This document shows, piece after piece, positions 9,409-18,875 of a stretch of DNA of 64,000 bases. Position 1 is the stretch's first letter. Every line of letters starts with the position of its first letter. The stretch covers positions 124,001 to 188,000 of the forward strand of contig OY829943.1 of assembly GCA_963692465.1 (NCBI GenBank), in the 5' to 3' direction. The notes beneath the pieces were generated by a model, which saw only the letters and a list, made by a program, of their open reading frames with translations, searched no databases and was not told where the DNA came from. The stretch comes from JAUZOB01 sp963692465. GTDB taxonomy: Bacteria; Bacteroidota; Bacteroidia; Bacteroidales; Prolixibacteraceae. The position numbers and the translations under genes are program-made.

Positions 9409-10428
9409 ATGAAAAAGAAAATTGTTTCTTTTCTCCGCAGATTAATTATTATCTTTTCAATCTGTCTGGGAAGTATCTATATTATAGAACTCATTCTGCA
9501 GTACCCGTTTGAGAAGAATACGATTACCTTATATCTTTATGTACTTTTTGCATCAGTACTGGTTAGTGAAGGGGTTATGTATTACGACCGGCACCTCGAT
9601 AAAAAGCTAAACTGGTACTATGACTTTAACAAAAGGCTATCACGACAGCTCATCTTTACGATCATTTGGTCGGCTCTTATTGCCTTTTCTATTCTCGCTT
9701 TTTGCATTAAAGAACTGCAAACCAGTGAAGCAGATCAGCAAATATTCTTTTTTGCCGTTCTAATCGGGTTTATTCTGGTTCTCTTTTATAACAGTCTCTT
9801 AATTGCACAGAAATTTTTTGCTTCCTGGAAACTTTCAGTCTTAGAAATCGAAAAGTTGAAACACGAAAAGGCCAAATCCGATTATATGGCCTTACAGGAC
9901 CAATTAAATCCTCATTTTCTCTTTAACAATCTGAACGTATTACTTTCCGAAATAAAATACAACAGTTCCAATGCCATTGCTTTCACTGAGGAATTGGCCA
10001 CGGTGTATCGTTATGTGCTACAGAGCAAAAATCTTAATCTGGTTCCTGTTTCAGAGGAACTTGATTTTCTTAACTCTTATCTTTTTCTGCACAAAACCCG
10101 GGTTGGAAATGGATTACATACCGAAATTAATATTCCGGAAGATGTTATGTCCTGCTCTATTCCTCCACTAACTCTTCAGATTTTGGTTGAAAACGTTCTG
10201 AAGCACAATATTGTAACAGAACAAAAGCCACTATTTCTGAAAATATCGGTTGATGAAAATCACTATCTGATAGTATCGAATAACATCCAGCTTCGGACCA
10301 GCACCTATTCTACCAATACCGGGTTGAACAACATTCAGCAGCGTTATGCGATTTTATCCGATCAGAAGGTTATAATCGACCAAGGAGAATCGGTCTTTAC
10401 GGTAAAAGTCCCGCTTATTTCAAATTAA
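9409..10428 (+). CDS. LytS/YehU-type sensor histidine kinase
   Basis: Membrane sensor kinase of the His_kinase (PF06580) class. The ATG at 9409 is used rather than the overlapping TTG at 9406. Four hydrophobic segments (about residues 11-32, 38-56, 80-101, 111-132) make the membrane part. The phospho-acceptor box is QLNPHFLFNNL with His at about 169. The ATPase part has LVENVLKHN (N box) and a Gly-poor TGLNNIQQRY box. It is paired with the LytTR regulator 6 nt downstream. The adjacent efflux operon is a candidate target, but nothing in the sequence proves this. Confidence 0.92.
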   Translation: MKKKIVSFLRRLIIIFSICLGSIYIIELILQYPFEKNTITLYLYVLFASVLVSEGVMYYDRHLDKKLNWYYDFNKRLSRQLIFTIIWSALIAFSILAFCIKELQTSEADQQIFFFAVLIGFILVLFYNSLLIAQKFFASWKLSVLEIEKLKHEKAKSDYMALQDQLNPHFLFNNLNVLLSEIKYNSSNAIAFTEELATVYRYVLQSKNLNLVPVSEELDFLNSYLFLHKTRVGNGLHTEINIPEDVMSCSIPPLTLQILVENVLKHNIVTEQKPLFLKISVDENHYLIVSNNIQLRTSTYSTNTGLNNIQQRYAILSDQKVIIDQGESVFTVKVPLISN

Positions 10429-10434
10429 AGACAA

Positions 10435-11211
10435 ATGAAGATGCAGTATATCATTGTTGAAGATGAATTACCGGCCCGCACCTGGTTATCAGGACTGGTT
10501 AAAGAGTTGAGGCCGGAATGGGAGTTGGTTTGTGTCACTACCAATGTGGTTGAAACTATTGACTGGCTTAATACGCATACTCATCCTGATTTAATGTTTC
10601 TCGACATTCAGCTTTCTGATGGAAACGGGTTTGATATATTTAAGAAACTAGACTACAAGGGATTGGTTATCTTCACGACTGCTTACGATGAATATGCTAT
10701 CCAGGCTTTTCAGGTCAACAGCATCGACTATCTACTAAAACCTATTAGCAGCAATGCGTTGCTCACCTCTATTGAAAAATTCGAATATTATACCCAGTCG
10801 TACATTCAGGTTCATAACCAAGCTATTGACTACAACACGCTGGCTGATGCAGTAAGAAATGCTCATACCCATTACCGGACTAAATTTTTGATTTGCTCCT
10901 CCGATCGTTACTATCAGTTACCGGTGGCGGATATTGCCTATTTTTATAGTGAGAACAGGATAACTTTTGCCGTCATTCAGCAAGGGAAAGAGGTCCCTAT
11001 CAATCTTAGTCTCGAAAAGCTGGAAGCACAATTGGACCCGAATGTTTTTTTCCGTATTAACCGACAGATTATTGCCCGTGATCAGGCTATACAAACTATT
11101 TCGAACTGGTTTAACAACAAACTGACCATTCATTTGATTCCCGAATTTAAAGAAAAGGTCATTGTCAGTCGAGAACGGGCTCCATTGTTTAAACAATGGC
11201 TTGACCATTAA
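10435..11211 (+). CDS. LytTR-family response regulator
   Basis: Cytoplasmic DNA-binding partner of the upstream kinase. Residues 1-125 are a receiver domain: acidic pocket VEDE, phospho-Asp about 57 in MFLDIQLSDGNG, Thr/Lys switch residues in FTTAYDEYA and YLLKP. Residues about 150-255 are a LytTR DNA-binding domain (DIAYFYSENRITFAV, FFRINRQIIA, KVIVSRERAPLFKQWL). Length (258 aa) is normal. The last 23 nt overlap the convergent ADP-ribosylglycohydrolase gene. Confidence 0.94.
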   Translation: MKMQYIIVEDELPARTWLSGLVKELRPEWELVCVTTNVVETIDWLNTHTHPDLMFLDIQLSDGNGFDIFKKLDYKGLVIFTTAYDEYAIQAFQVNSIDYLLKPISSNALLTSIEKFEYYTQSYIQVHNQAIDYNTLADAVRNAHTHYRTKFLICSSDRYYQLPVADIAYFYSENRITFAVIQQGKEVPINLSLEKLEAQLDPNVFFRINRQIIARDQAIQTISNWFNNKLTIHLIPEFKEKVIVSRERAPLFKQWLDH

Positions 11212-11980
11212 CCTTTGTGTAAGTTTTATCGAAGAGATCAATAACCTTAAGCATCTCAGGAGGTAATCTTTTGCGGGTATTTTGAACCATCGATTCGGGG
11301 ATGGAAGGATAAAATGCTTCGGCAATGGCTCCGGTCATGCACCCAATTGTATCGCTATCCCCTCCCAACGAAATTGCAAGACGAATAGCGTGCTCAAAAT
11401 CGCGACTTTCGAGGAAAGCGACAATAGCCTCAGGTACGGATCCCTGACAGGTAACATCAAACTCATAGTCAGGACGAATATCTTCAGTAGTAAAATTCAG
11501 ATCATAGTCAAAATGCTCTTCTATATAATCCTTAATCTCTTCTTTGGTAGAACCGGTTCGCGCCAGATAAACCGCACAGGCAATAGCCTGTGCCCCTTTG
11601 ATTCCTTCTTGATGATTGTGTGACACACTGGCTGTTTCGGAAGCAAGTTCAAGCGTTTCTTCAAGAGATTGAGCAACATAAGCAACCGGCGAAACCCTCA
11701 TAGCTGAACCATTCCCAAAACTTCCGTAAGGAACCGGATGTTCTGCCTTAAGCCATTGTTGAAAATGAAGTCCGTATCCCCGATCAGGGAAGCGTTTTCC
11801 CCATTGATGAAGAACTTCTCCAAAAGGCTTTTGCAAAAGGAATGCGTCTGCTACGGCAACCGTTAAGACCGTATCATCAGTATAAGTTGAAATGCCTGAA
11901 AAAAGAGGGAATTCAACCGACTTAATATTATGAAATTCAAAAACGGAACCTACAATATCTCCTATTATTGCACCAATCAT
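11189..11980 (-). CDS. ADP-ribosylglycohydrolase family protein
   Basis: Predicted to hydrolyse ADP-ribosyl links on proteins or nucleic acids, or to act in ADP-ribose turnover. Family metal-binding motifs are intact: GAIIGDIVGSVFE at the N-terminus, YTDDTVLT (first Mg site), GNGSAMRVSP in the middle, and GGDSDTIGCMTGAIAEA near the C-terminus (second site). At 263 aa it is a single-domain member. It stands alone on the minus strand, 3'-overlapping the LytTR gene by 23 bp. No ADP-ribosyltransferase partner was noticed nearby. Confidence 0.92.
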   Translation of the reverse strand: MIGAIIGDIVGSVFEFHNIKSVEFPLFSGISTYTDDTVLTVAVADAFLLQKPFGEVLHQWGKRFPDRGYGLHFQQWLKAEHPVPYGSFGNGSAMRVSPVAYVAQSLEETLELASETASVSHNHQEGIKGAQAIACAVYLARTGSTKEEIKDYIEEHFDYDLNFTTEDIRPDYEFDVTCQGSVPEAIVAFLESRDFEHAIRLAISLGGDSDTIGCMTGAIAEAFYPSIPESMVQNTRKRLPPEMLKVIDLFDKTYTKVNGQAIV

Positions 11981-12190
11981 ATTTTATGAAATTTTTATCT
12001 TAAAAAAACACATCTAGTTCTCTGCCACAATGCTTTCTAGGACAACGAATTTAATCATTACAATGTCCTTTTCGTCAAAATATATGATAAATCTTGTGAA
12101 TTAGTCATATAAGCTCACGAACTATCGGATTTTAAGAGATGAATTAAGAATTCAATTCAAATAAATGCATCAAAAACGACCTTCTATAAC

Positions 12191-12198
12191 TATTTTTG
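12191..12198 (+). promoter_or_regulatory. -7 box upstream of the 12.2-kb lipoprotein gene
   Basis: TATTTTTG, a TAnnTTTG match, 30 nt before the ATG at 12229. No clear upstream TTTG was found. Confidence 0.45.
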
Positions 12199-12228
12199 TC
12201 GTTGCAAATAAAATGAAAAGATCAAATC

Positions 12229-13119
12229 ATGTTCAATAAATATTTTATTCCCTTTCGAACCATAGCACTGAGCGGATGCTTGCTTTTAATCCTCTGTCAA
12301 TGTAACCGGGTCAAAGAAGATCCCCGGAAAGACGGACAAAAAGTCGGACTTGAATATGCAAAGAGTATCGGACAACTTTTGCAACAGCAGAACGAAAACG
12401 TATCAGATCTTATTAAACGGAAAGATGCTTGCTTCAATTCGTTTGACCTTAAACTAGCCAGTCTTGAAAAGAAATATCTCTATGATAAAAACGACGGAGA
12501 CAAGATTCACCATGCGTTCGAAGCTGCATCCTACCCTATGCGCATGAAGTTGAACAAAGTTATTGCAACCAAACTGACCCGGATTTTAAATAACAAAGTA
12601 TGGCTCAAAAAGGGGGAACCCGACAAGACTTATTATCTCTGCTATTTTCAAGGTCAGACTCTGCATCTGGTTAACTCCCATAAATACTATCCGTACGAAT
12701 TGCACGGTGACACCATGATCTTTCATGACAATCTTGAAACCCGTTGTCTGATCCGTGTGCCCGGTCCGGAACAATTCATGATAATAAGTTGTAGAAACAA
12801 AGACGTATTCCGAACTTTTACGGTAGCCAATACAAAAGATCTGATTGTTGGGAAGTGGATTATCCCCGATAAGGAAAGTTTGCTAGTATCATTTTATCCT
12901 CATGCCGGAGCAACAGTAGCAAAAGTAATTCGACCGGGACAATATCTTTCTTGTAGTTATGCTATTAAAGGGGAACAACTAAGAGTAGCAAACCGAATTT
13001 TTACTTATCAACAGATGGGAAAAGATTCGATCATGTTGAAAAATGGAGACAGGACAATGATCGTTGGACGAATCAAAGGAACAGCCATGAATAACATGGA
13101 TTTTTTATTTAAAAACTAA
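12229..13119 (+). CDS. Lipoprotein of unknown function
   Basis: A 296-residue protein with a lipoprotein signal peptide and lipobox ILCQC (Cys about 25). Residues 35-100 look helical and charged. The C-terminal two thirds look beta-rich, with repeated short strands such as LHLVNSHKYYPYELHGDTM and the C-terminal LKNGDRTMIVGRI, compatible with a lipocalin-like or beta-sandwich fold. No family was recognised. It is monocistronic, with its own -7 box and a strong shared terminator at 13144-13178. Confidence 0.7.
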   Translation: MFNKYFIPFRTIALSGCLLLILCQCNRVKEDPRKDGQKVGLEYAKSIGQLLQQQNENVSDLIKRKDACFNSFDLKLASLEKKYLYDKNDGDKIHHAFEAASYPMRMKLNKVIATKLTRILNNKVWLKKGEPDKTYYLCYFQGQTLHLVNSHKYYPYELHGDTMIFHDNLETRCLIRVPGPEQFMIISCRNKDVFRTFTVANTKDLIVGKWIIPDKESLLVSFYPHAGATVAKVIRPGQYLSCSYAIKGEQLRVANRIFTYQQMGKDSIMLKNGDRTMIVGRIKGTAMNNMDFLFKN

Positions 13120-13143
13120 AGCACACACGGTTTTTGCTATAAA

Positions 13144-13178
13144 AAAGAGCCGGCTCTCATAGAAAAGTCCGGCTCTTT
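13144..13178. terminator. Bidirectional intrinsic terminator
   Basis: Perfect arms AAAGAGCCGG (13144-13153) and CCGGCTCTTT (13169-13178) between two convergent genes, with A and T tracts on the two sides. Confidence 0.85.
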
Positions 13179-13201
13179 CTGTAAATAAATCTAAAAATTC
13201 A

Positions 13202-15448
13202 TTATTCGGAGAGCTTTTCAATCATCTCTGCAATTTGAGTCCGTCGTTTTAACAGCAATTGCGGATCTTTCGAATAGGTTTTCCCATCAGTAAAGAATTC
13301 CGGACCGAAATGCAATAATTTGGAAGCTTTAGCAGCAAGTTTCTTTTGGGAAACAGGAGCTTTATCAACAAGTTTCTCTAAAATTTTGAAATACTCGTAA
13401 TCCTCCATTCCTTCCCGAAGAATTTCAAGACGGATGCTGGTTACGGGTTCATCCATATTCTTTCGGTGATCATTGTTAGGATCTTGTTTAGGAGGATAGA
13501 TATATCGTCCATCTCCATTCCCCCAGTTCTGAGCTCGTCCCTTGGGCATTCCATAACCGACTACATACGACATCGGGTTTTCCCATGGATTCTGTAAATA
13601 TCCTTGAGGAGAAGCGGAATCACTGTTCCAGTAGTTGGCATTCCAGATCAGAATCCCTTTCAAATTATACTGATAAGACATCCAAAGCCACATGCGCATG
13701 TTAATTGCATCGTGTTCTATAAATTCATTAATCCATGGAGCTTTGGGCCCACAGCAAATATAGGACCAGAATTCTCGTCCCTTTTTAGAAAGATCGCGTA
13801 CGACATCCGGTTTGACACGGTTCCAAATAACACAGCTCATTTCGGTTACATCCATAATAGCCGGACCAGGTTCGTTTTCTGTAATAAAACGGGTTAGTTT
13901 GGGTGCTGCTTTATGAATGGTCAACATCCCTTTCCGAACAAACGGATAATCTTTCTCATCCGGTTCATCGAACCAATAGATGTATTCTTTTCCCAGCCAG
14001 CCATTTTGTTCAAGGTGGTTCTGTATCTGTTTCAGGTACTTGGTCATCAGTTTGTCATATTCGGGCGTATCCTGAACAAAGCCATAGAAGACTCCGTCGT
14101 TGTGGGAATAATAGGTTCCCGACCCCATTCCCTGTATTCCCAGGTTAAAGGCATTAAATTTCAAACTGTCCAGATACATTCGTGCTCCTTTATCGAAATC
14201 AGCAAAGTCGATACTAACATCAATCTTATCAGGATCCACTTCAAAATTACCACAGGGGACCAGATTAACTTTATCCGTCTTACCTTGCAAACTCACATCA
14301 TCAAAATAAGCTGTTCCGGTTGTTTTTCCAGAGTCATCCCGAAAGACGGGACATAATTTAATTTTGACATATTTAACCTGATCAGAAAAACGAATGGAGG
14401 AAAGGTTAAAAGCTTTCCATGTTGAATCCGCATCAAAGGTCTCGACTGAACAATCGTAAGGAAGGAACTGTTTATTGCCGTCATAAGTCTCAACACAAGC
14501 CGTTACTTCATGTGGAGCTCCAGCAATACGGGCATAGAATGAAAAGTCATATGGTTGCTTGTTATCGACTCCGATATAATCGACCGTTTCCGTTTCTGCA
14601 TTATCGGTCACGGATTCATCATCCATTTTGAGACAGTAATGACCTTCATGGGGTTTCTGTCGTTCGTAAATACCGGAGGTCCATTTTAATCCGGTTACGT
14701 TAATGTGCATGGAATATAAATCCATCGGAGAGGTTGGTGCAATTCGATGCCGTGCCATAAAACGATAATATTTATCGGTCTCCTGCCGAATTTCATCGTA
14801 AGTGTCCAGATGATGATAGCGCCGGATAAAATCAGTATTAATACCAAAAGAAGTGCGCATAGAGGTAGTTTCAGGCAATGTAAAGTTCCAGACTCTAATC
14901 TGAACGGGTACCACTGTACTCCAGGTCTTCGACTCGAGTTTCACGATACAGGTATACTCCCCGGCTTTAACCGATTTAGCAGTCCGAATGTTAATCCAGA
15001 ATGGATGATTCACTCCGGGCTCTAAGCTGACCGGTCCGTTATAGCCGGGAGCAGGGTCAGGGTAAATGCCGGTTCGGGCAAGACTATCGGTCGGATTCGT
15101 GACCTTCACATATTCCACATTCAGAATCTCGGAGGAAAATCCGGTGACCCGATTTCCTTTGAGGTCTTTTATGTCGCTCACAGAGACTTGAAGTGCCTCA
15201 ATCTTTTTTTTGGGTTTGACGATGAGCTGAAAAGGTTCGGTCTCGTTGGAAGCCATACGAAGCTGAATGTTTTGCTTTCCAAAAGAAGGAGAATCGCCCA
15301 ACCTTACTTTATAGGCTCCTTCTGCCCACCAAAAAGTACATTGAGGATCATTGCGAAGCAAATAACCGTAGGTGGGTTGTTGTGCATTAGCACCACTAAA
15401 AGCTAACATTAAAAATAAAAAGGGTAAAATAATCGGTGATAGTTTCAT
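13202..15448 (-). CDS. Secreted DUF4091 / GH123-like glycoside hydrolase
   Basis: An exported 748-residue protein (signal peptide residues 1-22, ending GANAQ). An N-terminal beta-sandwich (about 30-195) precedes a barrel-like region. A carbohydrate-binding-like insert lies about residues 240-410 (TETVDYIGVDNKQPYDFSFYA...GTAYFDDVSL). The catalytic-type segment contains YWFDEPDEKDYP near residue 492. The Asp-Glu pair is where GH123 beta-N-acetylgalactosaminidases place their catalytic residues. The C-terminal region has SIRLEILREGMEDYEYFKIL, typical of DUF4091. Natural substrate unknown; an amino-sugar glycan is inferred. It stands alone, ending at the shared terminator. Confidence 0.85.
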   Translation of the reverse strand: MKLSPIILPFLFLMLAFSGANAQQPTYGYLLRNDPQCTFWWAEGAYKVRLGDSPSFGKQNIQLRMASNETEPFQLIVKPKKKIEALQVSVSDIKDLKGNRVTGFSSEILNVEYVKVTNPTDSLARTGIYPDPAPGYNGPVSLEPGVNHPFWINIRTAKSVKAGEYTCIVKLESKTWSTVVPVQIRVWNFTLPETTSMRTSFGINTDFIRRYHHLDTYDEIRQETDKYYRFMARHRIAPTSPMDLYSMHINVTGLKWTSGIYERQKPHEGHYCLKMDDESVTDNAETETVDYIGVDNKQPYDFSFYARIAGAPHEVTACVETYDGNKQFLPYDCSVETFDADSTWKAFNLSSIRFSDQVKYVKIKLCPVFRDDSGKTTGTAYFDDVSLQGKTDKVNLVPCGNFEVDPDKIDVSIDFADFDKGARMYLDSLKFNAFNLGIQGMGSGTYYSHNDGVFYGFVQDTPEYDKLMTKYLKQIQNHLEQNGWLGKEYIYWFDEPDEKDYPFVRKGMLTIHKAAPKLTRFITENEPGPAIMDVTEMSCVIWNRVKPDVVRDLSKKGREFWSYICCGPKAPWINEFIEHDAINMRMWLWMSYQYNLKGILIWNANYWNSDSASPQGYLQNPWENPMSYVVGYGMPKGRAQNWGNGDGRYIYPPKQDPNNDHRKNMDEPVTSIRLEILREGMEDYEYFKILEKLVDKAPVSQKKLAAKASKLLHFGPEFFTDGKTYSKDPQLLLKRRTQIAEMIEKLSE

Positions 15449-15600
15449 AGAACAGGATATTTTTTCTGGTTTTTGATAAATTTTAATAGGCGCACTAAAA
15501 ATATATGGATTTATTAGAAAACAGTACGATTTGTTTACAAAATTGAAAAATCAGGAAACTTCATAACTTTAGGATTAAAATCGAATTTCGTTTTTTACAT

Positions 15601-15608
15601 TACCTTTG
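15601..15608 (+). promoter_or_regulatory. -7 box of the DEAD-box helicase gene
   Basis: TACCTTTG, an exact TAnnTTTG match, 63 nt upstream of the ATG, leaving a leader of roughly 55 nt. Confidence 0.55.
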
Positions 15609-15671
15609 CACGAAGGTTGATTCACTGTGAAATCGGCTTATTCTGAAGAGATCTTTTAAAAAAGACGGATT

Positions 15672-16907
15672 ATGAAATTTGAAGATTACCATTTTGCCCC
15701 GGAGATTAAGGCAAACCTGAACGCCCTGGGTTTTAAACGTCCTACGGATATCCAATACCGGTCGATTCCTCCTATTTTAAAAGGAGAAGACGTACTGGCT
15801 ATTGCACAGACCGGAACGGGAAAAACCGCAGCTTTTGTCATCCCTATTCTGGAGATTCTCCTGAAGCAAAAAGAGTCCGTTGAAGAGAAAGCGATTCGGT
15901 GTCTGGTCATGGTCCCTACCCATGAATTGTCGATTCAAAACGGTAAAGTATTTGAAGAGATCGGAATGGGACTGGGATTGAAAACCTGTTGTGTCTTCGG
16001 TAGTACCGAACAAGATCCGCAGATTGAAGAATTAAAGCAAGGAGTGGATATACTGGTCGCTACCCCGGGACGGATGTTTGACTTGGTGAGTCAAGGCTTT
16101 ATTCAACTTGATCAGATCGAAATCATGGTACTCGATGAAGCAGATCATATGCTTGATTTAGGTTTTATTCACGACATTCGTCATTTAATCACATTCATTC
16201 CCCGCAACCATCAGACTTTATTCTTTTCCGCTACCATTAACGAAGAGATCAAAAAAATAGCTTATTCGCTGGTTCATAATCCTATTCGGATACAGATATC
16301 TCCAAAAGATCCGGTCGCTAAAAACATCAATCACTCGGTCGTTTTCGTGACCATGGATGACAAGCGTTTCTTTCTGGAACGAGTTATTAAGCAAAACAAA
16401 GACAGTAAGATCTTGGTTTTCGTAAGAACCAAAGTGCGCGCCGAACGGGTGTGCAAAGCGCTCGAAAGAGTCGGTATTCCAAGTGAAACAATTCACGGAG
16501 GGAAAGACCAGAAAGAGCGTTCTGAAATTATGGAGCGCTTTAGTACAGGAGAGAACAAAATATTAATCGCAACAGATGTCAGTGCCCGGGGAATTGATAT
16601 TCCCAATGTTGAGTACGTCGTTAATTATGACCTCCCGGAAGAGGCGGAAAATTATGTGCACCGGGTGGGAAGAACCGGCAGAGGCGTACAAAAAGGAACT
16701 GCAGTGTCTTTTTGCTGTGACGAGGAAAAAGAACTATTAGAAGAGATTGAGGACTATGTCCACACCCCTATCGCCCGAATCGAAATGAATAAAACCGATT
16801 ACGAAGATATTATTGACTTTTCAGCCGAGAAGAAAGATGACTGGCATTCGCTGATTCAGAATTTTAATGAGATCGATGCAAAACGGAAAGGCAAAAAGAA
16901 AAAATAG
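15672..16907 (+). CDS. DEAD-box ATP-dependent RNA helicase
   Basis: Unwinds RNA duplexes, probably in ribosome assembly or RNA turnover. The 411-residue core has every expected motif: Q motif FKRPTDIQ (21-28), Walker A AQTGTGKTA (45-53), DEAD (155-158), SAT in FFSATIN, and VHRVGRTGR. A short Lys-rich tail (DAKRKGKKKK) ends the protein. It is a minimal RhlE/CshA-like form without a large C-terminal extension. Its stop codon is one base from the stop codon of cbiB on the other strand, so there is no room for a terminator between the two. Confidence 0.95.
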   Translation: MKFEDYHFAPEIKANLNALGFKRPTDIQYRSIPPILKGEDVLAIAQTGTGKTAAFVIPILEILLKQKESVEEKAIRCLVMVPTHELSIQNGKVFEEIGMGLGLKTCCVFGSTEQDPQIEELKQGVDILVATPGRMFDLVSQGFIQLDQIEIMVLDEADHMLDLGFIHDIRHLITFIPRNHQTLFFSATINEEIKKIAYSLVHNPIRIQISPKDPVAKNINHSVVFVTMDDKRFFLERVIKQNKDSKILVFVRTKVRAERVCKALERVGIPSETIHGGKDQKERSEIMERFSTGENKILIATDVSARGIDIPNVEYVVNYDLPEEAENYVHRVGRTGRGVQKGTAVSFCCDEEKELLEEIEDYVHTPIARIEMNKTDYEDIIDFSAEKKDDWHSLIQNFNEIDAKRKGKKKK

Positions 16908-16908
16908 A

Positions 16909-17850
16909 TTATCTGATTAGCAGATAAACAATAAGGATGAGAAGTACCATCAAAATACTGACCTTCATATTTAACATACAGGCTTTATGGATATCGGCCG
17001 GAACGATTTCCCGATCATGCTCCCCGATATAAGGTTTATTGACCAATAAACCATGATAAACATTCGGCCCGCCGAATCTACAGTCGAGGATTCCGGCAAG
17101 CGCTGCTTCCGGATATCCCGAATTAACACTGGTATGCTGGGGGCCAAAGCGGACTAGATAACGGAGTCCACGGCCACTAAAAGAAATAAGAACCATTAAT
17201 ATAGCCGTGATGCGGGCCGGAATATAATTAAAGACATCGTCGGTGTGAGCTGCAAACATTCCAAATTTAAGATATCGCTCATTCCGGTAGCCAATCATCG
17301 AATCGAGCGTATTCACCATCTTATAAACAAATAAAAAAGGAATTCCTCCCAACGCAAAATAGAAAAGAGGTGCGATAACCCCGTCACTCAGGTTTTCTGA
17401 AAGTGTTTCGAGCGATGCGATGCGAATCTGATTAGCCGAAAGATTGGTCGTGTCGCGACCTACAATCGTACTAAGTTGTTTCCTTCCCTCCTGAAGATTT
17501 TGATCCAGACATTGATTGACTTTCCGGACTTCATCTATCAGGTTCCGGTTAGCCAGTCCGAAAAAGACAAGAATCGATGCGGCCGGATAGTAAAGATAGG
17601 GAGTAATAACAATGATTCTCCAAATCAAGAAGAAGACAATAGCAACACAAAACAATAAGCCGATCGTCATCAGAGTGCCCTTCATGGTTCTTAAACGCCC
17701 TTTGTTTATCTTGGGTTCTAAAAAAGAAATCACCTTGCCAAAAGCTTTAATAGGATGTGGAATATGTTTCGGATCTCCGATGATCAAATCAATAATAAAA
17801 CCACCAATCAGCGGTATGATTATTTCTAATGTCGTTTTGGATATACTCAT
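16909..17850 (-). CDS. cbiB: Adenosylcobinamide-phosphate synthase
   Basis: Integral membrane enzyme that attaches (R)-1-amino-2-propanol phosphate to adenosylcobyric acid. At 313 aa it has CbiB length. Family motifs include GGFIIDLIIGDPKHIPHPIKAFG at the start, the central LSENLSDGVIAPLFYFALGGIP, NTLDSMIGYRNERYLKFG, and NSGYPEAALAGIL. Four to five membrane segments are visible. It is the last gene of the cobalamin operon and overlaps cobD by 4 nt (translational coupling). The enzyme making its side-chain precursor (CobD) is encoded immediately before it. Confidence 0.96.
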   Translation of the reverse strand: MSISKTTLEIIIPLIGGFIIDLIIGDPKHIPHPIKAFGKVISFLEPKINKGRLRTMKGTLMTIGLLFCVAIVFFLIWRIIVITPYLYYPAASILVFFGLANRNLIDEVRKVNQCLDQNLQEGRKQLSTIVGRDTTNLSANQIRIASLETLSENLSDGVIAPLFYFALGGIPFLFVYKMVNTLDSMIGYRNERYLKFGMFAAHTDDVFNYIPARITAILMVLISFSGRGLRYLVRFGPQHTSVNSGYPEAALAGILDCRFGGPNVYHGLLVNKPYIGEHDREIVPADIHKACMLNMKVSILMVLLILIVYLLIR

Positions 17851-18875
17851 AATGACTGTAACCAGCTTTTTATTCCTTCAATTAATAATCGATTTTTTTC
17901 AGGTCCCTGAATGGCTATTCGAAAAAAAGAATCGTCAAGTCCCCTGAAATTAGAAGCATCACGAATCAGTATTCCCTTTTTCTCAACCAGGAATGACTTT
18001 AATTCGGTGGCAGGTTCTCTCAAAGACCTTACTAAAAAGAAATTGCATGCAGAAGGATAAACTTCGAACATTCCGGTGTCTTTGATCCGACACTGAAGAG
18101 ATTCGGACTCTTCCCTGATTGCATTTAAGGAAGGTACAAACTCTTGATAATGATTCCAAAGATATTTTCCTGCTTCTATAGCCAGAGAATTAACCCGCCA
18201 GGGCATTCTGTTCGCGGCTATCCGTGCAATCGTTTCTTCTGCTGCTAAGAGGAATCCTATTCTCAAGCCGGGGACTGAGAATATCTTAGTCAGGGACTTT
18301 ACTAAAATGAGATTCGGATAGCTTTTTATAAGCAAAACTGCCGATTGTGCCTTTGCGCACAAAGCTATGTAGGCTTCGTCAATTACAAAAAAAGTTTGAG
18401 GGTTTTCTTTCAACAATTGTTCAATCGTTTCCAAAGACCGGACTTTCCCATCAGGATTATTCGGATTGGCAAGCCAGACCAGTTGGCGGTCAAGAAAGGT
18501 CTGCGATCCATATTGATCATTATAATTCAAGCAATTAATCGAATGATGATACACCCGGCATGCATCTTCGTACTCAGAAAAACAGGGACAAAAAATACTG
18601 GAATTACAACCGCTCCAAGCCTGTGCAACGAGATAAAAAGCCTCAGTCGACCCATTGGTAACCAAAACCTGCCCTGTTTTGAGGTGAAAATGATCAGCTA
18701 TCTGTAACTTAAGCGGCAAAGCATCCGGTTCGGGGTAATCAGCAATCGTGCCAATATGTGCTTTCAGATAACTAATCAGTCCGATTGGAACTCCTCCATA
18801 CCATACATTCGAGCTAAAATCAATCCGGACTTTACCCTGATAGGCCGTTAAATCATTCCCGTGCCCGTAAATCAT
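17847..18875 (-). CDS. cobD: Threonine-phosphate decarboxylase-like PLP enzyme (class I/II aminotransferase fold)
   Basis: Predicted to decarboxylate L-threonine-O-3-phosphate to aminopropanol phosphate for the cobinamide side chain. The 342-residue fold-type I PLP enzyme has VTNGSTEAFYLVAQ (cofactor phosphate cup), WLANPNNPDG, FVIDEAYIAL (Asp for pyridine N) and the Schiff-base Lys in VKSLTKIFSVPGLRIGF. Histidinol-phosphate aminotransferase is the nearest look-alike, but its place between cobQ and cbiB, with 4-nt overlaps at both ends, settles the role. Confidence 0.92.
   Translation of the reverse strand: MIYGHGNDLTAYQGKVRIDFSSNVWYGGVPIGLISYLKAHIGTIADYPEPDALPLKLQIADHFHLKTGQVLVTNGSTEAFYLVAQAWSGCNSSIFCPCFSEYEDACRVYHHSINCLNYNDQYGSQTFLDRQLVWLANPNNPDGKVRSLETIEQLLKENPQTFFVIDEAYIALCAKAQSAVLLIKSYPNLILVKSLTKIFSVPGLRIGFLLAAEETIARIAANRMPWRVNSLAIEAGKYLWNHYQEFVPSLNAIREESESLQCRIKDTGMFEVYPSACNFFLVRSLREPATELKSFLVEKKGILIRDASNFRGLDDSFFRIAIQGPEKNRLLIEGIKSWLQSL

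Noticed and set aside
10918..11325. 135-codon minus-strand frame
   Set aside because: Runs across the end of the LytTR gene and the ADP-ribosylglycohydrolase; both real genes explain the DNA.
13913..14356. 147-codon plus-strand frame
   Set aside because: Shadow of the DUF4091 gene on the other strand, whose motifs and signal peptide are convincing.
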